The notes under the pieces are model-generated. The model searched no databases and was not told the DNA's origin. It saw only the letters and a program-made list of their open reading frames with translations. From the NCBI RefSeq assembly GCF_016899425.1, contig NZ_CP045995.1:186001-250000 (forward strand): a stretch of DNA of 64,000 nt. The letters run 5' to 3'. Shown piece after piece: positions 17,663 to 26,751 of this stretch. Position numbers and translations under genes: made by a program. The stretch comes from Burkholderia sp. MS389 (GTDB taxonomy: Bacteria > Pseudomonadota > Gammaproteobacteria > Burkholderiales > Burkholderiaceae). Within the stretch, counting starts at the first letter, position 1; each line of letters starts with the position of its first letter.

Positions 17663-18511
17663 ATGGAAGCCAACCGGCCCAATGAAGCGCAATCCGCGCT
17701 ATGGAACGGTCCGTCGGGGCGCGCATGGGTCGATGCGCAGGCGCTGCTGGACCGGATGTTCGAGCCGTTCGAAACGCTGCTGGCGGATGGCGCGGCAGCG
17801 TCGTCTGCCAGCAGCGTGCTCGACGTCGGCTGCGGCACGGGTGCGGTCACGCTCGCGATCGCGCGGCGGCTCGGCGCGAACGCGCAGTGCACGGGCATCG
17901 ACATTTCGGCTCGAATGATCGACGCCGCCCGGGCGCGTGCCGGACGCAGTGGTCTGCCCGCCCGGTTCGTGTGCGCGGACGTGCAGACGCACGCGTTCGA
18001 GCCGGCGAGCGTCGACCTGATCGTGTCGCGTCTCGGCGTGATGTTCTTCGACGATCCGGTGCGTGCGTTCGCGAACCTGCGGCATGCGGCGCGGCCCGGC
18101 GCGCAGATGCGGTTCGTCGCGTGGCGCGGCGCGGCCGACAACCCGTTCATGACGACGGCCGAGCGGGCGGCCGCGCCGCTGTTGCCGAATCTGCCCGCGC
18201 GGCAACCCGGCGCGCCGGGGCAGTTCGCGTTCGGTGACCGGCAGCGCATTGCGTCGGTGCTGTCGGACGGTGGTTGGGCCGACGTTGCGATCGAGCCGGT
18301 CGAGCGGGCATGCGTGCTGTCGGAATCCGCGCTGGACGACTACCTTGCCCGGCTGGGCCCGGTCGGCCTGGCGTTGCTGGAGACGGACGAGGCGACGCGG
18401 CGGCGCGTGATCGACACGATGCGCGCGGCGTTCGAGCGGTACGTGCACGGCGCCGAGGTGCGCTTCGATGCGGCGTGCTGGCTGGTGACGGCGCGCGCGC
18501 CGTCCGCATGA
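17663..18511 (+). CDS. Class I SAM-dependent methyltransferase
   Basis: This 282-residue cytosolic enzyme has motif I VLDVGCGTGAVTLAIA near residue 55, the acidic GIDISARMID at the end of beta-2, and VDLIVSRLGVMFFDDP near residue 120. The arrangement matches UbiE/ArsM-like class I methyltransferases, with the acceptor unknown. An AAGGGG Shine-Dalgarno lies 6 bases before the ATG at 17663. The gene stands alone, divergent from the phosphatase gene and convergent with the small membrane protein gene. Confidence 0.85.
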   Translation: MEANRPNEAQSALWNGPSGRAWVDAQALLDRMFEPFETLLADGAAASSASSVLDVGCGTGAVTLAIARRLGANAQCTGIDISARMIDAARARAGRSGLPARFVCADVQTHAFEPASVDLIVSRLGVMFFDDPVRAFANLRHAARPGAQMRFVAWRGAADNPFMTTAERAAAPLLPNLPARQPGAPGQFAFGDRQRIASVLSDGGWADVAIEPVERACVLSESALDDYLARLGPVGLALLETDEATRRRVIDTMRAAFERYVHGAEVRFDAACWLVTARAPSA

Positions 18512-18614
18512 CATGTAGCGTGGAAGCAGCGGATGAGGAACGGCATGGCCGCCCGTTCGCCCCGCACGCGACCGTGCCCGCGTGACGAAGCTGGGGCTGC
18601 GCGACCTGCGTGCG

Positions 18615-18926
18615 TCAGCGTTTGCGCGCGCGCAGCATCAACCACGCGCAGCCACCGGCGACCAGCGCCAGCCCGAGCAGAACGGCCTCGGCGCCGAGTG
18701 CGAAACCCGGCGGCATTTCGCCGCTGTTCGGCGCCGGCGACAGGTTGCCGCCCATCGCGACCGCGCCGCCGGCAAGCAGTGCCGCGCAGACGATCCAGTA
18801 GACCTTGCCGAGCGGCGCCGCGGTGCGGATTCGCCACAGCGCGATGCCGGCGCCGCCGAGGTACAGCACGGCGAGCGTGCCGAGCGCGATGACGTCGACC
18901 GCGCGGCTTTGCAGCAGTCCGCTCAT
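18615..18926 (-). CDS. Small inner-membrane protein coupled to the BCCT carrier gene
   Basis: This 103-residue protein has three clear hydrophobic segments (about residues 12-32, 42-60 and 75-97) and ends in the basic LRARKR. I recognise no family. Its ATG overlaps the stop of the BCCT carrier gene (ATGA-type overlap at 18923-18926), so it is probably made together with it. It may be an accessory or regulatory subunit; this is inference from coupling only. Confidence 0.7.
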   Translation of the reverse strand: MSGLLQSRAVDVIALGTLAVLYLGGAGIALWRIRTAAPLGKVYWIVCAALLAGGAVAMGGNLSPAPNSGEMPPGFALGAEAVLLGLALVAGGCAWLMLRARKR

Positions 18927-20944
18927 TCGGCCTCCGTCGCGTGCCCCGGCGCGCGGCTCAGCAGATGCGTGCGGGTGTCTGCCGCGAGCGATACGTAGCG
19001 TTCGTACTGGCGCAGCACGTCGGCGATCACTTCGTCGCCGCGCAGGTATTCGACGTCGTAGCCGAGCCGGCCATCCTCGAAGAACGTGACGATGCCATAC
19101 ACGTGCGCACGTGCCTCGTCCGGCTCGGCCGTCTCGCGCACCAGGAACGCGGCTGCGGATTTCGCGGTGACGCGCACGCCGTAGACGAAATCGCGATGTT
19201 CGGCTGTCGGCACGGTCAACCGCACCGCATCGTCACTGTCGTGCTGTACGTGCGCATCGACGCCGCTCGCGCGCAACTCGTCGGCGACCTTGCGCAGCGC
19301 CGGTTTGACCGTTTCCGCGATGAACTGGCGCGCTTCGGCCTCGGTCGTCTGCCGCAGGATGTGCGTCAGGCGATGGCGCCAGTGCTGACCGGTCCAGAAG
19401 CTCGTTGCAGGCGCAACGTCCTGCGAATAGTGCGCGCGATCGGCCGCGAGCCCGCGCCACAGCCCGTAGCAGAGCGCGAGCATGATGATGGCGACCGGCA
19501 GCGCGGCGATCAGCGTCATCGCCTGCAGCGCGCCCAGCCCGCCCGCGACGAGCAGCACCGCGGCCGTCACGCCGAGCAGTGCGGCCCAGAACAGCCGCTG
19601 CCAGACCGGCGAATGCGCGCTGCCGCGCGTCGCGATCTGATCGATCACGAACGCGCCCGAATCGGCGGACGTGACGAAGAACACCGCGATCAGCACGATC
19701 GCGACGATCGATAGCAGTTGCGGCAACGGCAGGAAATCGAAGAAGCGGAACAGCAGCGCATCGACGTTGGTCGCCGTCTGCGCGAGCGCGCCGGCCGCGC
19801 CGTGCGTATCGAGCCAGATCGCGCTGTTGCCGAACACGGTCATCCAGACGAGATTGAATGCGGTCGGCACGAGCAGCACACCGATCACGAACTGGCGGAT
19901 CGTGCGGCCGCGCGAGATGCGCGCGATGAACATGCCGACGAACGGCGACCACGACACCCACCACGCCCAGTAGAGGATCGTCCAGCCCCCGAACCAGCCT
20001 TCCTCGCGCGGCGGTGCGTACGCATAGGTGCGGAACGACAGGTCGACGAGGCTCGACAGGTACTGGCCGATGTTGTCGCCGAGCGCGCGCAACAGGAACG
20101 CGGTCGGGCCCGCGACCACGACGAAGGCGAGCAGCAGGAACGCGAGCAGCAGGTTCAGCTCGGACAGCCGCCGCACACCCTTGTCGAGGCCGCTCGCGGC
20201 CGACAGCCCTGCGAGGATCACGACGAGCGCGACGAGCCCGATGCGAAACAGGTTGCTGCCGGTGTCCCATCCGGCGACCGTATGCAGGCCCGCGCTGATC
20301 TGCATCACGCCGTAGCCGAGCGTCGTCGCGATGCCGGCGACCGTGCCGACCAGCGCGAACGCATCGACGGTGTGGCCGATCCAGCCGTTGATGCGCTCGC
20401 GCAGCACCGGATACAGCCCCGAGCGCAGCGTCAGCGGCAGGTTGTAGCGAAAGCCGAAGTACGCGAGCACGAGCCCCATCAGCCCGTAGATTGCCCACGC
20501 ATGGAAACCCCAGTGGAAGAAGGTCATCAGCATCGCCTCGCGCGCGGCGGCGGACGTGCCGGGGTCGACGGTCGGCGGCTTCAGGAAATGCTGCATCGGC
20601 TCGCCGACGCCGAAGTACATCAGGCCGATGCCCATGCCGGCCGCGAACAGCATCGCCGTCCACGACACGAAGCTGAATTCGGGTTCGGCATCGTCGGGGC
20701 CGAGCCGGATGTTGCCGAAATCGCTGGCGGCGATCAGCACGAGAAACACGAGGAAGCCGGTGACGGCGAGCACGTAGAACCAGTCGAACCGTGCGATGAC
20801 CCATTGCTGGCCGGCGGAGAACAGCGCGCCGGCTTCGCTCGGGCGCAGTGCGCACACGACGAGCAGCGCGCCGATCACGACGAGCGCGGGCAGGACGACC
20901 TGCGGCTTGAATGTCGTGCGGGGCGAGGGACGGGAATCCGGCAT
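18923..20944 (-). CDS. BCCT-family transporter (BetT-like; choline/betaine/carnitine)
   Basis: This 673-residue inner-membrane carrier imports trimethylammonium compounds with Na+ or H+. Twelve hydrophobic segments are followed by a roughly 140-residue cytoplasmic tail, as in BetT. The substrate-site glycine segment GMGIGLMYFGVGEP is near residue 95, and the Trp-rich WTILYWAWWVSWSPFVG is in the second half. The long tail with the pattern YLRGDEVIADVLRQYERYV is typical of osmosensing or choline-type BetT. No bet genes are adjacent, so the gene may serve osmoprotection independently. The ATG at 20944 gives the usual N-terminus. A small membrane protein gene overlaps the stop. Confidence 0.92.
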   Translation of the reverse strand: MPDSRPSPRTTFKPQVVLPALVVIGALLVVCALRPSEAGALFSAGQQWVIARFDWFYVLAVTGFLVFLVLIAASDFGNIRLGPDDAEPEFSFVSWTAMLFAAGMGIGLMYFGVGEPMQHFLKPPTVDPGTSAAAREAMLMTFFHWGFHAWAIYGLMGLVLAYFGFRYNLPLTLRSGLYPVLRERINGWIGHTVDAFALVGTVAGIATTLGYGVMQISAGLHTVAGWDTGSNLFRIGLVALVVILAGLSAASGLDKGVRRLSELNLLLAFLLLAFVVVAGPTAFLLRALGDNIGQYLSSLVDLSFRTYAYAPPREEGWFGGWTILYWAWWVSWSPFVGMFIARISRGRTIRQFVIGVLLVPTAFNLVWMTVFGNSAIWLDTHGAAGALAQTATNVDALLFRFFDFLPLPQLLSIVAIVLIAVFFVTSADSGAFVIDQIATRGSAHSPVWQRLFWAALLGVTAAVLLVAGGLGALQAMTLIAALPVAIIMLALCYGLWRGLAADRAHYSQDVAPATSFWTGQHWRHRLTHILRQTTEAEARQFIAETVKPALRKVADELRASGVDAHVQHDSDDAVRLTVPTAEHRDFVYGVRVTAKSAAAFLVRETAEPDEARAHVYGIVTFFEDGRLGYDVEYLRGDEVIADVLRQYERYVSLAADTRTHLLSRAPGHATEAE

Positions 20945-21259
20945 GGCGGGTATCCAGTTGTGGGCGCAACGAGGCGCGACGCCGCCCGGCGCGTGGTGCG
21001 CGTCGGACCCTGATACGGCGTGCGTCGAGTGTACCGCGGTGTCAGGACTGCAAGAACAGGGCATGCAGAAGGGTAAACCTGACGAATTGTAAGGTATCGG
21101 GGCGAGCGAGAAAACCCGCGCGGTGCGTGCGGCGGGCCGGCGAGGCCGGGAAAAACGCCGCGGCGAACGCATATCGGACACCCGGACGGCGCGCACGGCA
21201 TGCGCAGCGTCCAGGCGTCCAGGTAGAAGACAGCGCGCGGAAGGCGCCGTCGGGCGGGT
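20945..21259. other. Intergenic region between the BCCT gene and the porin gene
   Basis: These 315 bases must contain the BCCT promoter (leftward). An AT-richer patch lies around 21070-21100. I see no strong terminator, repeat or small gene. Confidence 0.5.
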
Positions 21260-22447
21260 TCAAAACGTGACCGCGATCCCGGCCATGCCGACGAACTGGC
21301 CGTGCGTCGTCGACGGCGTGAGCTGCTGCGAATCGCCGACGATCGGCGCCGCGTCGACGATGTGGCCGGCGCCTTGCGCGCCGAGCGTCCGCCCGCTCGA
21401 ATGCGTGTACGCCTGCAGCGCATAGAGCGTCGTGCGTTTCGACAGGCTGTACGACTCCTTCAGCGAGTACTGCTGATAGCGGGCCGCGTTCGCGACGCCG
21501 TTCGCCTTCGATGCGAGCGTGTACGCGAATGCGCCGGCCACCGAGAACGTCGGCGTGAAGCGGTACGCGGCGAGTGCGCCGTAGGTATTGAACACGGCCG
21601 TATCGGTGAAGGCCGAGCCGTTGCCGGGCAGGTACTTCACGTTCGAATAGTTGAGCCCCATCGTCAGGTCGCCGAGCGTGTAGTTGCCGGCCGCCGCGAC
21701 CTGCTCGACGGCCTTCGCGGTCAGGTAGCCCTGGTTCAGCACGGACACCGCGAAGCTGCCCGACGACGCGGTGGCCGGATTCAGGAAGCCCACGGAAGAG
21801 CCCGAGCTGTTGATCCGCAGATAGCCGGCCGCGATCCCGATCGGCCCGTTCGCGTAGCGCAGCGCGGCGCTGAACGTGTTGCCCTTGCCGGTCGCGCCGG
21901 CAATGCCGCCGAATGCGTACATCGCGCTCGCGGTCAGCCCGGCGAAGGTCGGCGACGTATAGGTAACCGAATTGTTCACGCGAATCGTCGTGTCGAGGCC
22001 GTCGATGTCGCCCGGATGCGCGCCGGTCGCACCGGTCAGCCAGCTGCTCGACGCGTACGGGCCGACGAACAGGAAGTAGGGCGTGTACTGGCGGCCGGCC
22101 GTCACCGTGCCGTAGCTCACGTTGCGCAGGCCGACGAAGGCCTGGCGATTGAACATCGTGCCGGCGGCGGCCTGCGCGCCCGTATTCAGGTTGAAGCCGG
22201 CCTGCAGGTCGAAGATCGCATGCGTGCCGCCGCCGAGATCCTCGTCGCCGCGCAACCCGAACTTCGACGCATACAGGTTGCCGTCGCGCAGGTAGATGTT
22301 CGAGTGCCCTTGCTGGTTGTTCACGTACGCGAGCGAATCGTCGACGACGCCGTACAGCGTGACGCTGCTCTGCGCATGGGCGGCGGTCGCGCCGAGCGAC
22401 GCGGCCGATAAAATCAGGATTGCATAACGGTTGACGGGTGCTTTCAT
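21260..22447 (-). CDS. Outer-membrane trimeric porin (OpcP/Omp32 family)
   Basis: This 395-residue precursor has a cleavable signal ending AAHAQ and then the family start SSVTLYGVVDDSLAYV. The beta-barrel constriction landmark ASKFGLRGDEDLGGGTHA and the terminal Phe of GIAVTF, which is required for barrel assembly, are present. The family forms general diffusion pores, sometimes with anion or sugar preference. A GGAG Shine-Dalgarno precedes the ATG at 22447. It lies 112 bp behind the GH31 gene and on the same strand, so it may bring the glycosidase substrate through the outer membrane. Confidence 0.95.
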   Translation of the reverse strand: MKAPVNRYAILILSAASLGATAAHAQSSVTLYGVVDDSLAYVNNQQGHSNIYLRDGNLYASKFGLRGDEDLGGGTHAIFDLQAGFNLNTGAQAAAGTMFNRQAFVGLRNVSYGTVTAGRQYTPYFLFVGPYASSSWLTGATGAHPGDIDGLDTTIRVNNSVTYTSPTFAGLTASAMYAFGGIAGATGKGNTFSAALRYANGPIGIAAGYLRINSSGSSVGFLNPATASSGSFAVSVLNQGYLTAKAVEQVAAAGNYTLGDLTMGLNYSNVKYLPGNGSAFTDTAVFNTYGALAAYRFTPTFSVAGAFAYTLASKANGVANAARYQQYSLKESYSLSKRTTLYALQAYTHSSGRTLGAQGAGHIVDAAPIVGDSQQLTPSTTHGQFVGMAGIAVTF

Positions 22448-22559
22448 TGTCGATCTCCGGGGTGCTTCATCTTTTCAAGGGGCGGGAGGTTGAATGCCTC
22501 CTCTGTGGCAGGCGGCGGGCCGCGCGAACGGCCCGCCTGATCGGGTTGGCTTCAGTGGT

Positions 22560-24980
22560 TCAGTGGTCGAACGCGACGACGAGGCGGCGCCACGCACCGT
22601 CCCCCGCATCCTGCTCGACACGCGCGCCGCGCACGGCGACCGGGCCTTGCAGCGACGCGGGCAGCAGGATATCGACGCGCTCGGCCGGGCGCGCCGGGCG
22701 GCCGTCCCAGCGGACCGACACGCCGAGCTCGCCCGACGCCTCGCGGCCGGTCTCGATGCGCCACAGTCCGTATTCGCCGTCGCGCCACGCTTCCGTCTCG
22801 CCGTCGTCCTCGACGCATTCGCCGTACGCGACGCCGTCTTCGATGCGCGGTGCGACGACGAAGCCGCGCGTGTCGGCACGCGCACCGAAATGCTGGTCGG
22901 CGACGTTCAACGGCAGCACGCGACCTTCGCGCAGCAGCATCACCGGCGTGTCGAGCGGCGCGGGCAGCGTCACGCTCGCGCCGCCGTCGAACGACTGCGC
23001 GCTCGAACAGCATGTCCAGCGTGCGCCCGACGGCAGGTACACCGTGCGTTCGGTCCGGCCGGGATCGACGACCGGTGCGACCAGCAGCGCGTCGCCGAGC
23101 ATCATGTCGTCGCACGCGTCGTAGCAGCGCGCATCGCCGGGGAAATCGGCGAGGGTCGGCCGCAGCACGGGCTCGTAGCGCGTCGTCGACAGCCACAGCA
23201 GGTGATAGAGGTACGGCAGCAGCCGGTAGCGCTGCTTGATCAGCGACGCGACCTGCGCGGTGATCTCCGGGTACATCCACGGTTCGTTGACGGTGCCGTC
23301 GTCGTTCCACGAATGGATGCTGAAGCGCGGCATGAAGATGCCGAACTGCACCCAGCGCAGCAGCAATTCGGGCGACGGCGCGGGGCCGGAGAAGCCGCCG
23401 ATGTCGTGGCCGATGTTCGACACGCCCGACAGCGCGAGCCCAAGGCCCATCTTCAGGTTGTAGCGCAGCGTTTCCCACGACGTAGTGTTGTCGCCGGACC
23501 AAGTCTGCACGTAACGCTGCATGCCGGCGCCGCCGGAGCGCGACACGAGGAACGGCCGCCGCGCCGGCGCATGCGCGCGCTGCGCGTCGCGCGACGCGCG
23601 CATCATCAGCATTGTCTGCAGCACCTTCGCTTCGCGCGCCGGAAACGGCTGGCCGAAGCCGTGCGCGATCGCGTCGGGCGACCAGATCTCGTATTCGTTG
23701 TTGTCGTTCCAGGTCGATTCGATCCCGTATTCCAGCAGCGCCGACGTGACCTGCTCCTGCCACCAGCGGTAGGCGTCCGGCTGCGTGAAGTCGATGTACG
23801 CGCCGACCTCGTCCCAGAACTGCACCCATGCGGGCTCGCCCGACGCGGAACGGATCAGCAGCCCGCGCTGCGCGGCGTCGTCGAAGGCGGGATGGTCGCG
23901 CAGCAGGCACGGCTTGATGTTCGCGCACAGGCGGATGCCGTGGTCGCGATAGTGCTGCACGAAGCCTTTCGCATCCGGAAACTTGTCGCGGTTCCAGTTG
24001 AACACGTAACGCTTCGCGCCGATCGACGTATAGCCCGACGACAGGTGGAACGAATCGCACAGGATGTCGTGCGCGTCGCACTGCTCGACGAACTGGTTCA
24101 TCTGCTGCTGCGCGTCCGGCGCGTCGGTATAGCTCATCGTCGAACCCGAATAGCCGAGCCCCCATTTCGGCGTGCGCGCGGGGCGCCCGGTCAGCCACGT
24201 GAAGCGTCGCGCGGCCGCGAGCGGCGTCGCGGGCGACGCGATGAAGTAGTAGTCGAGATCGCCGTGCTCGGCGACGAAATAGCGATAGAGCCCGTGATAG
24301 TTGTCGAGCTCGCGGCCCATGTCGAACACGCAGTCGGACAGCGTGTCGTAGAACAGCCCGAAGCCCTGGCACGCATCGGGCGACCACGTGATGTAGAACG
24401 GGATGTGCTTGTACAGCGGGTCCGTGCTTTTCGCGCTGTAGCCCATCGCGTCGATGTTGCGCATCTCGAAGCGCGCGCCCGTGCGGTCGAGTTCGCCCGC
24501 GCGTTCGCCGAGGCCGAACACCTTGTCGCCGCGCTCGCGGGCGACGTAGTGATACGCGCGATCGTCCCACCAGCCGAAGTTGTATGCCTGCGTCGCGCGG
24601 TCGGCGAGCGCGACGCGCCATGCGCCGTTCGCGTCGCGCATCGACCACGTGCAATGGCCGCCTCGCCGGCGCACCGTAAGCCGGACCTGCGCGGTTTCGA
24701 TCCGCACGCCGTCGTCGTCTTCGACGAAGTCGTAGTGGGGCAGCGCGAAGCCGCTCAGGTCGAGGCGGTCGCGCCCGTCGAGCGGCACGTCGTCGAGACC
24801 GGGTGCGATCGTCCACGTGCGCGGGGTGCGCGCCGTCGCGTCGGGCAGCACGCGCACGCGCACGATGTCGTCCTCGAGCACGAAGATTTCGACGGTGGCG
24901 CCCGTATCGGACGCGAGCAACACGCGGTTCGCGTGGTGGCTGGCGACGCGGAACACGGGCGGATGAAGGAGCGAAGTCAT
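22560..24980 (-). CDS. Glycoside hydrolase family 31 enzyme
   Basis: This 806-residue cytoplasmic hydrolase (no signal peptide) has an N-terminal beta-sandwich, a catalytic barrel (about 260-590) and C-terminal beta domains. The probable nucleophile is Asp426 in ESTWNDNNEYEIW and the acid/base is Asp497 in YVQTWSGDNTTSWETL. The nucleophile loop W-N-D-N-N-E differs from the usual W-x-D-M-N-E of alpha-glucosidases and xylosidases, so substrate choice is open. It is the middle gene of a leftward group, ExuT-like carrier, GH31, porin, with a 27-bp gap to the carrier gene. A role in cleaving an imported alpha-glycoside, perhaps a uronide, is inferred from these neighbours. Confidence 0.9.
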   Translation of the reverse strand: MTSLLHPPVFRVASHHANRVLLASDTGATVEIFVLEDDIVRVRVLPDATARTPRTWTIAPGLDDVPLDGRDRLDLSGFALPHYDFVEDDDGVRIETAQVRLTVRRRGGHCTWSMRDANGAWRVALADRATQAYNFGWWDDRAYHYVARERGDKVFGLGERAGELDRTGARFEMRNIDAMGYSAKSTDPLYKHIPFYITWSPDACQGFGLFYDTLSDCVFDMGRELDNYHGLYRYFVAEHGDLDYYFIASPATPLAAARRFTWLTGRPARTPKWGLGYSGSTMSYTDAPDAQQQMNQFVEQCDAHDILCDSFHLSSGYTSIGAKRYVFNWNRDKFPDAKGFVQHYRDHGIRLCANIKPCLLRDHPAFDDAAQRGLLIRSASGEPAWVQFWDEVGAYIDFTQPDAYRWWQEQVTSALLEYGIESTWNDNNEYEIWSPDAIAHGFGQPFPAREAKVLQTMLMMRASRDAQRAHAPARRPFLVSRSGGAGMQRYVQTWSGDNTTSWETLRYNLKMGLGLALSGVSNIGHDIGGFSGPAPSPELLLRWVQFGIFMPRFSIHSWNDDGTVNEPWMYPEITAQVASLIKQRYRLLPYLYHLLWLSTTRYEPVLRPTLADFPGDARCYDACDDMMLGDALLVAPVVDPGRTERTVYLPSGARWTCCSSAQSFDGGASVTLPAPLDTPVMLLREGRVLPLNVADQHFGARADTRGFVVAPRIEDGVAYGECVEDDGETEAWRDGEYGLWRIETGREASGELGVSVRWDGRPARPAERVDILLPASLQGPVAVRGARVEQDAGDGAWRRLVVAFDH

Positions 24981-25007
24981 GAATGCGATTCCTGGTGAAA
25001 ACGGAGG

Positions 25008-26279
25008 TCAGGCGTGCTGCGCGAGCAGGCGTTCCTGCTTCGACTGCCCGCGGATCAGCAGCGCGAGCAGCGTGACGCCGATGATGTCGAACAGCCCGAG
25101 GCACGCGAACAGCGGCGCATAGCCGATCTTGTCGGCGAGCGCGCCGACCAGCAGCGAGAAGCCGAGGCCGCCGATCCACGCGGCCATCCCGGCGAAGCCG
25201 CTCGCGGTGCCGACTTCCTCGGGGTCGAACACGTCGGCCGACAGCGTGTTGACGAGCGCGGAGATCATCTGGTGCGCGAAGCCGCCGACGCAGAACAGCG
25301 CAATCGCCGTGTACGGCGACGACACGAGCCCGATCGTCGCCGGCCCGAGCATCAGCACCGCGCCGAGCGCGACGCCGGCGACGCGCGACCACACGAGCGG
25401 CAGCTTGAAGCGATTCGCGAGGTACGGCGACAGGTAGCCGCCCGCGATGCCGCCCAGGTCGGCTGCGAGAAACGGCATCCACGCGAATACCGCGATCTGC
25501 GTGAGCGGCATGTGGCGCTCGGTCGCGAGGTACAGCGGAATCCAGAAGCTGAAGGTCTGCCACGCGGGTTCCGCGAAGAAGCGCGGCAGCGCGATCGCCC
25601 AGAAGCGCCGCGCGGTGACGACGTCGCGGATGCGGCGCTTCGACACGGGCGGCATCGTCGCCTGGCCGTCGCGGATCAGCGTGCGCTCCTGCGGCGTGAG
25701 GCGCGGATGGTCGGCCGGGGACCGGTACTGCGTGTACCAGAGCGCGGCCCACAGGAACCCGAGCGCGCCGGTGACCATGAACGCGGCCTGCCAGCCGAAG
25801 CGCATCGAGATGAACACGACGAGCGGCGGCGCGATCGCGGCGCCGAGCGACGTGCCCGCGTTGAAGTAGCCGACCGCGACGGATTTCTCGCGATCGGGAA
25901 ACCATTCGGCGACGGCCTTCATCCCCGACGGAATCGCGGCGGCCTCGAACAGGCCCAGAAAGCCGCGCAGGATGCCGAGCGACAGCCAGCCCGATGCGAA
26001 GCCGTGTGCGACGCCGACCACCGACCACAGCATCGCGAACAGCGCGAAGCCGAGCCGCAGCCCGATCAGGTCGACGATGAAGCCGCACACCGGCTGCATG
26101 ATCGTGTAGCCGATCTGGAACGCGCCGACGATGTACGAGTACTGCTGCGTCGAGATCGCGAACACCTGCTTGAGTTCGGGCGCGAGCACCGCGAGGGAAT
26201 TCCGTGCGAGGTAGTTGAGGATCGTGCCGAGACACACGAGCACGATGATCCACCAGCGCAACGCCTTGACTGTCTTCAC
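25008..26279 (-). CDS. MFS carrier of the hexuronate (ExuT) type
   Basis: This 423-residue, twelve-segment carrier belongs to the anion:cation symporter family. Its N-terminus (ALRWWIIVLVCLGTILNYLARN, core LRWWIIVLVCLGTILNYL), the loop ISTQQYSYI, GYFNAGTSLGAAIAPPLVV and ALPRFFAEPAWQTF all track E. coli ExuT closely. ExuT takes up galacturonate and glucuronate with a proton. The start is GTG at 26279 with AGGAG 8 bases upstream. It heads the leftward group with the GH31 enzyme and porin and faces a promoter region with repeated TTCGAACA sites. Confidence 0.9.
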   Translation of the reverse strand: MKTVKALRWWIIVLVCLGTILNYLARNSLAVLAPELKQVFAISTQQYSYIVGAFQIGYTIMQPVCGFIVDLIGLRLGFALFAMLWSVVGVAHGFASGWLSLGILRGFLGLFEAAAIPSGMKAVAEWFPDREKSVAVGYFNAGTSLGAAIAPPLVVFISMRFGWQAAFMVTGALGFLWAALWYTQYRSPADHPRLTPQERTLIRDGQATMPPVSKRRIRDVVTARRFWAIALPRFFAEPAWQTFSFWIPLYLATERHMPLTQIAVFAWMPFLAADLGGIAGGYLSPYLANRFKLPLVWSRVAGVALGAVLMLGPATIGLVSSPYTAIALFCVGGFAHQMISALVNTLSADVFDPEEVGTASGFAGMAAWIGGLGFSLLVGALADKIGYAPLFACLGLFDIIGVTLLALLIRGQSKQERLLAQHA

Positions 26280-26423
26280 TGCTGTCTCCTGTCAGGGAGG
26301 GCGGCGCGCGGCGCCTGCCCGGTCCATGAGGGCCATCCGTCGGAATGGCTTGTTTCGTTTTGGTTCGTACGATGTCCGATCTTGATGCGCACCGGTTTTT
26401 GCCGGTTCATATCGAAATCACGG

Positions 26424-26537
26424 TGTTCGAGCGAACATTTCGTCGTCACAGAGCTGCAATGTTATCTGACGACTGATCATTTTCGAACATCCTATGTTCG
26501 AATGCGAATCCGGTCAACGTGAATCTGCATTCGAACG
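26424..26537. promoter_or_regulatory. Repeated TTCGAACA operators upstream of the ExuT-like gene
   Basis: Three related sites lie in this AT-richer stretch: TGTTCG-AG-CGAACA (26424-26437), TTCGAACAT-CCT-ATGTTCGAA (26482-26502, perfect 9-bp arms) and a half site TTCGAACG (26530-26537). Multiple palindromes with one core suggest cooperative binding of one repressor controlling the carrier/GH31/porin group. The remaining bases between 26280 and 26677 show nothing else. Confidence 0.65.
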
Positions 26538-26677
26538 AACGTACTCGGGGTTTTCCCGATGACCGGATGGCGACCGTGAGCGGCGACGCAGGGCGATCGG
26601 CCGTCAAAGGCCCGTGGGGCGGGGCCGAACGATCGTCCGCACGGTCGACGGACGCCGGTTGAGGCGCAACACACCCT

Positions 26678-26729
26678 GATGAAAATTTATTTCTTTTCAG
26701 TCGGGAGATTGTGTAAATTCATTTTCATC
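26678..26729 (+). promoter_or_regulatory. Candidate RpiR operator and promoter of the peptide operon
   Basis: GATGAAAAT (26678-26686) and ATTTTCATC (26721-26729) are perfect inverted arms 34 bp apart. A closer pair, TGAAAA-N8-TTTTCA, sits at 26680-26699. MurR/RpiR regulators often bind such A-tract/T-tract palindromes, and the site ends 22 bp before the RpiR gene, so autoregulation is likely. Confidence 0.6.
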
Positions 26730-26751
26730 GAACCTTGCAACAACCCTTCGC

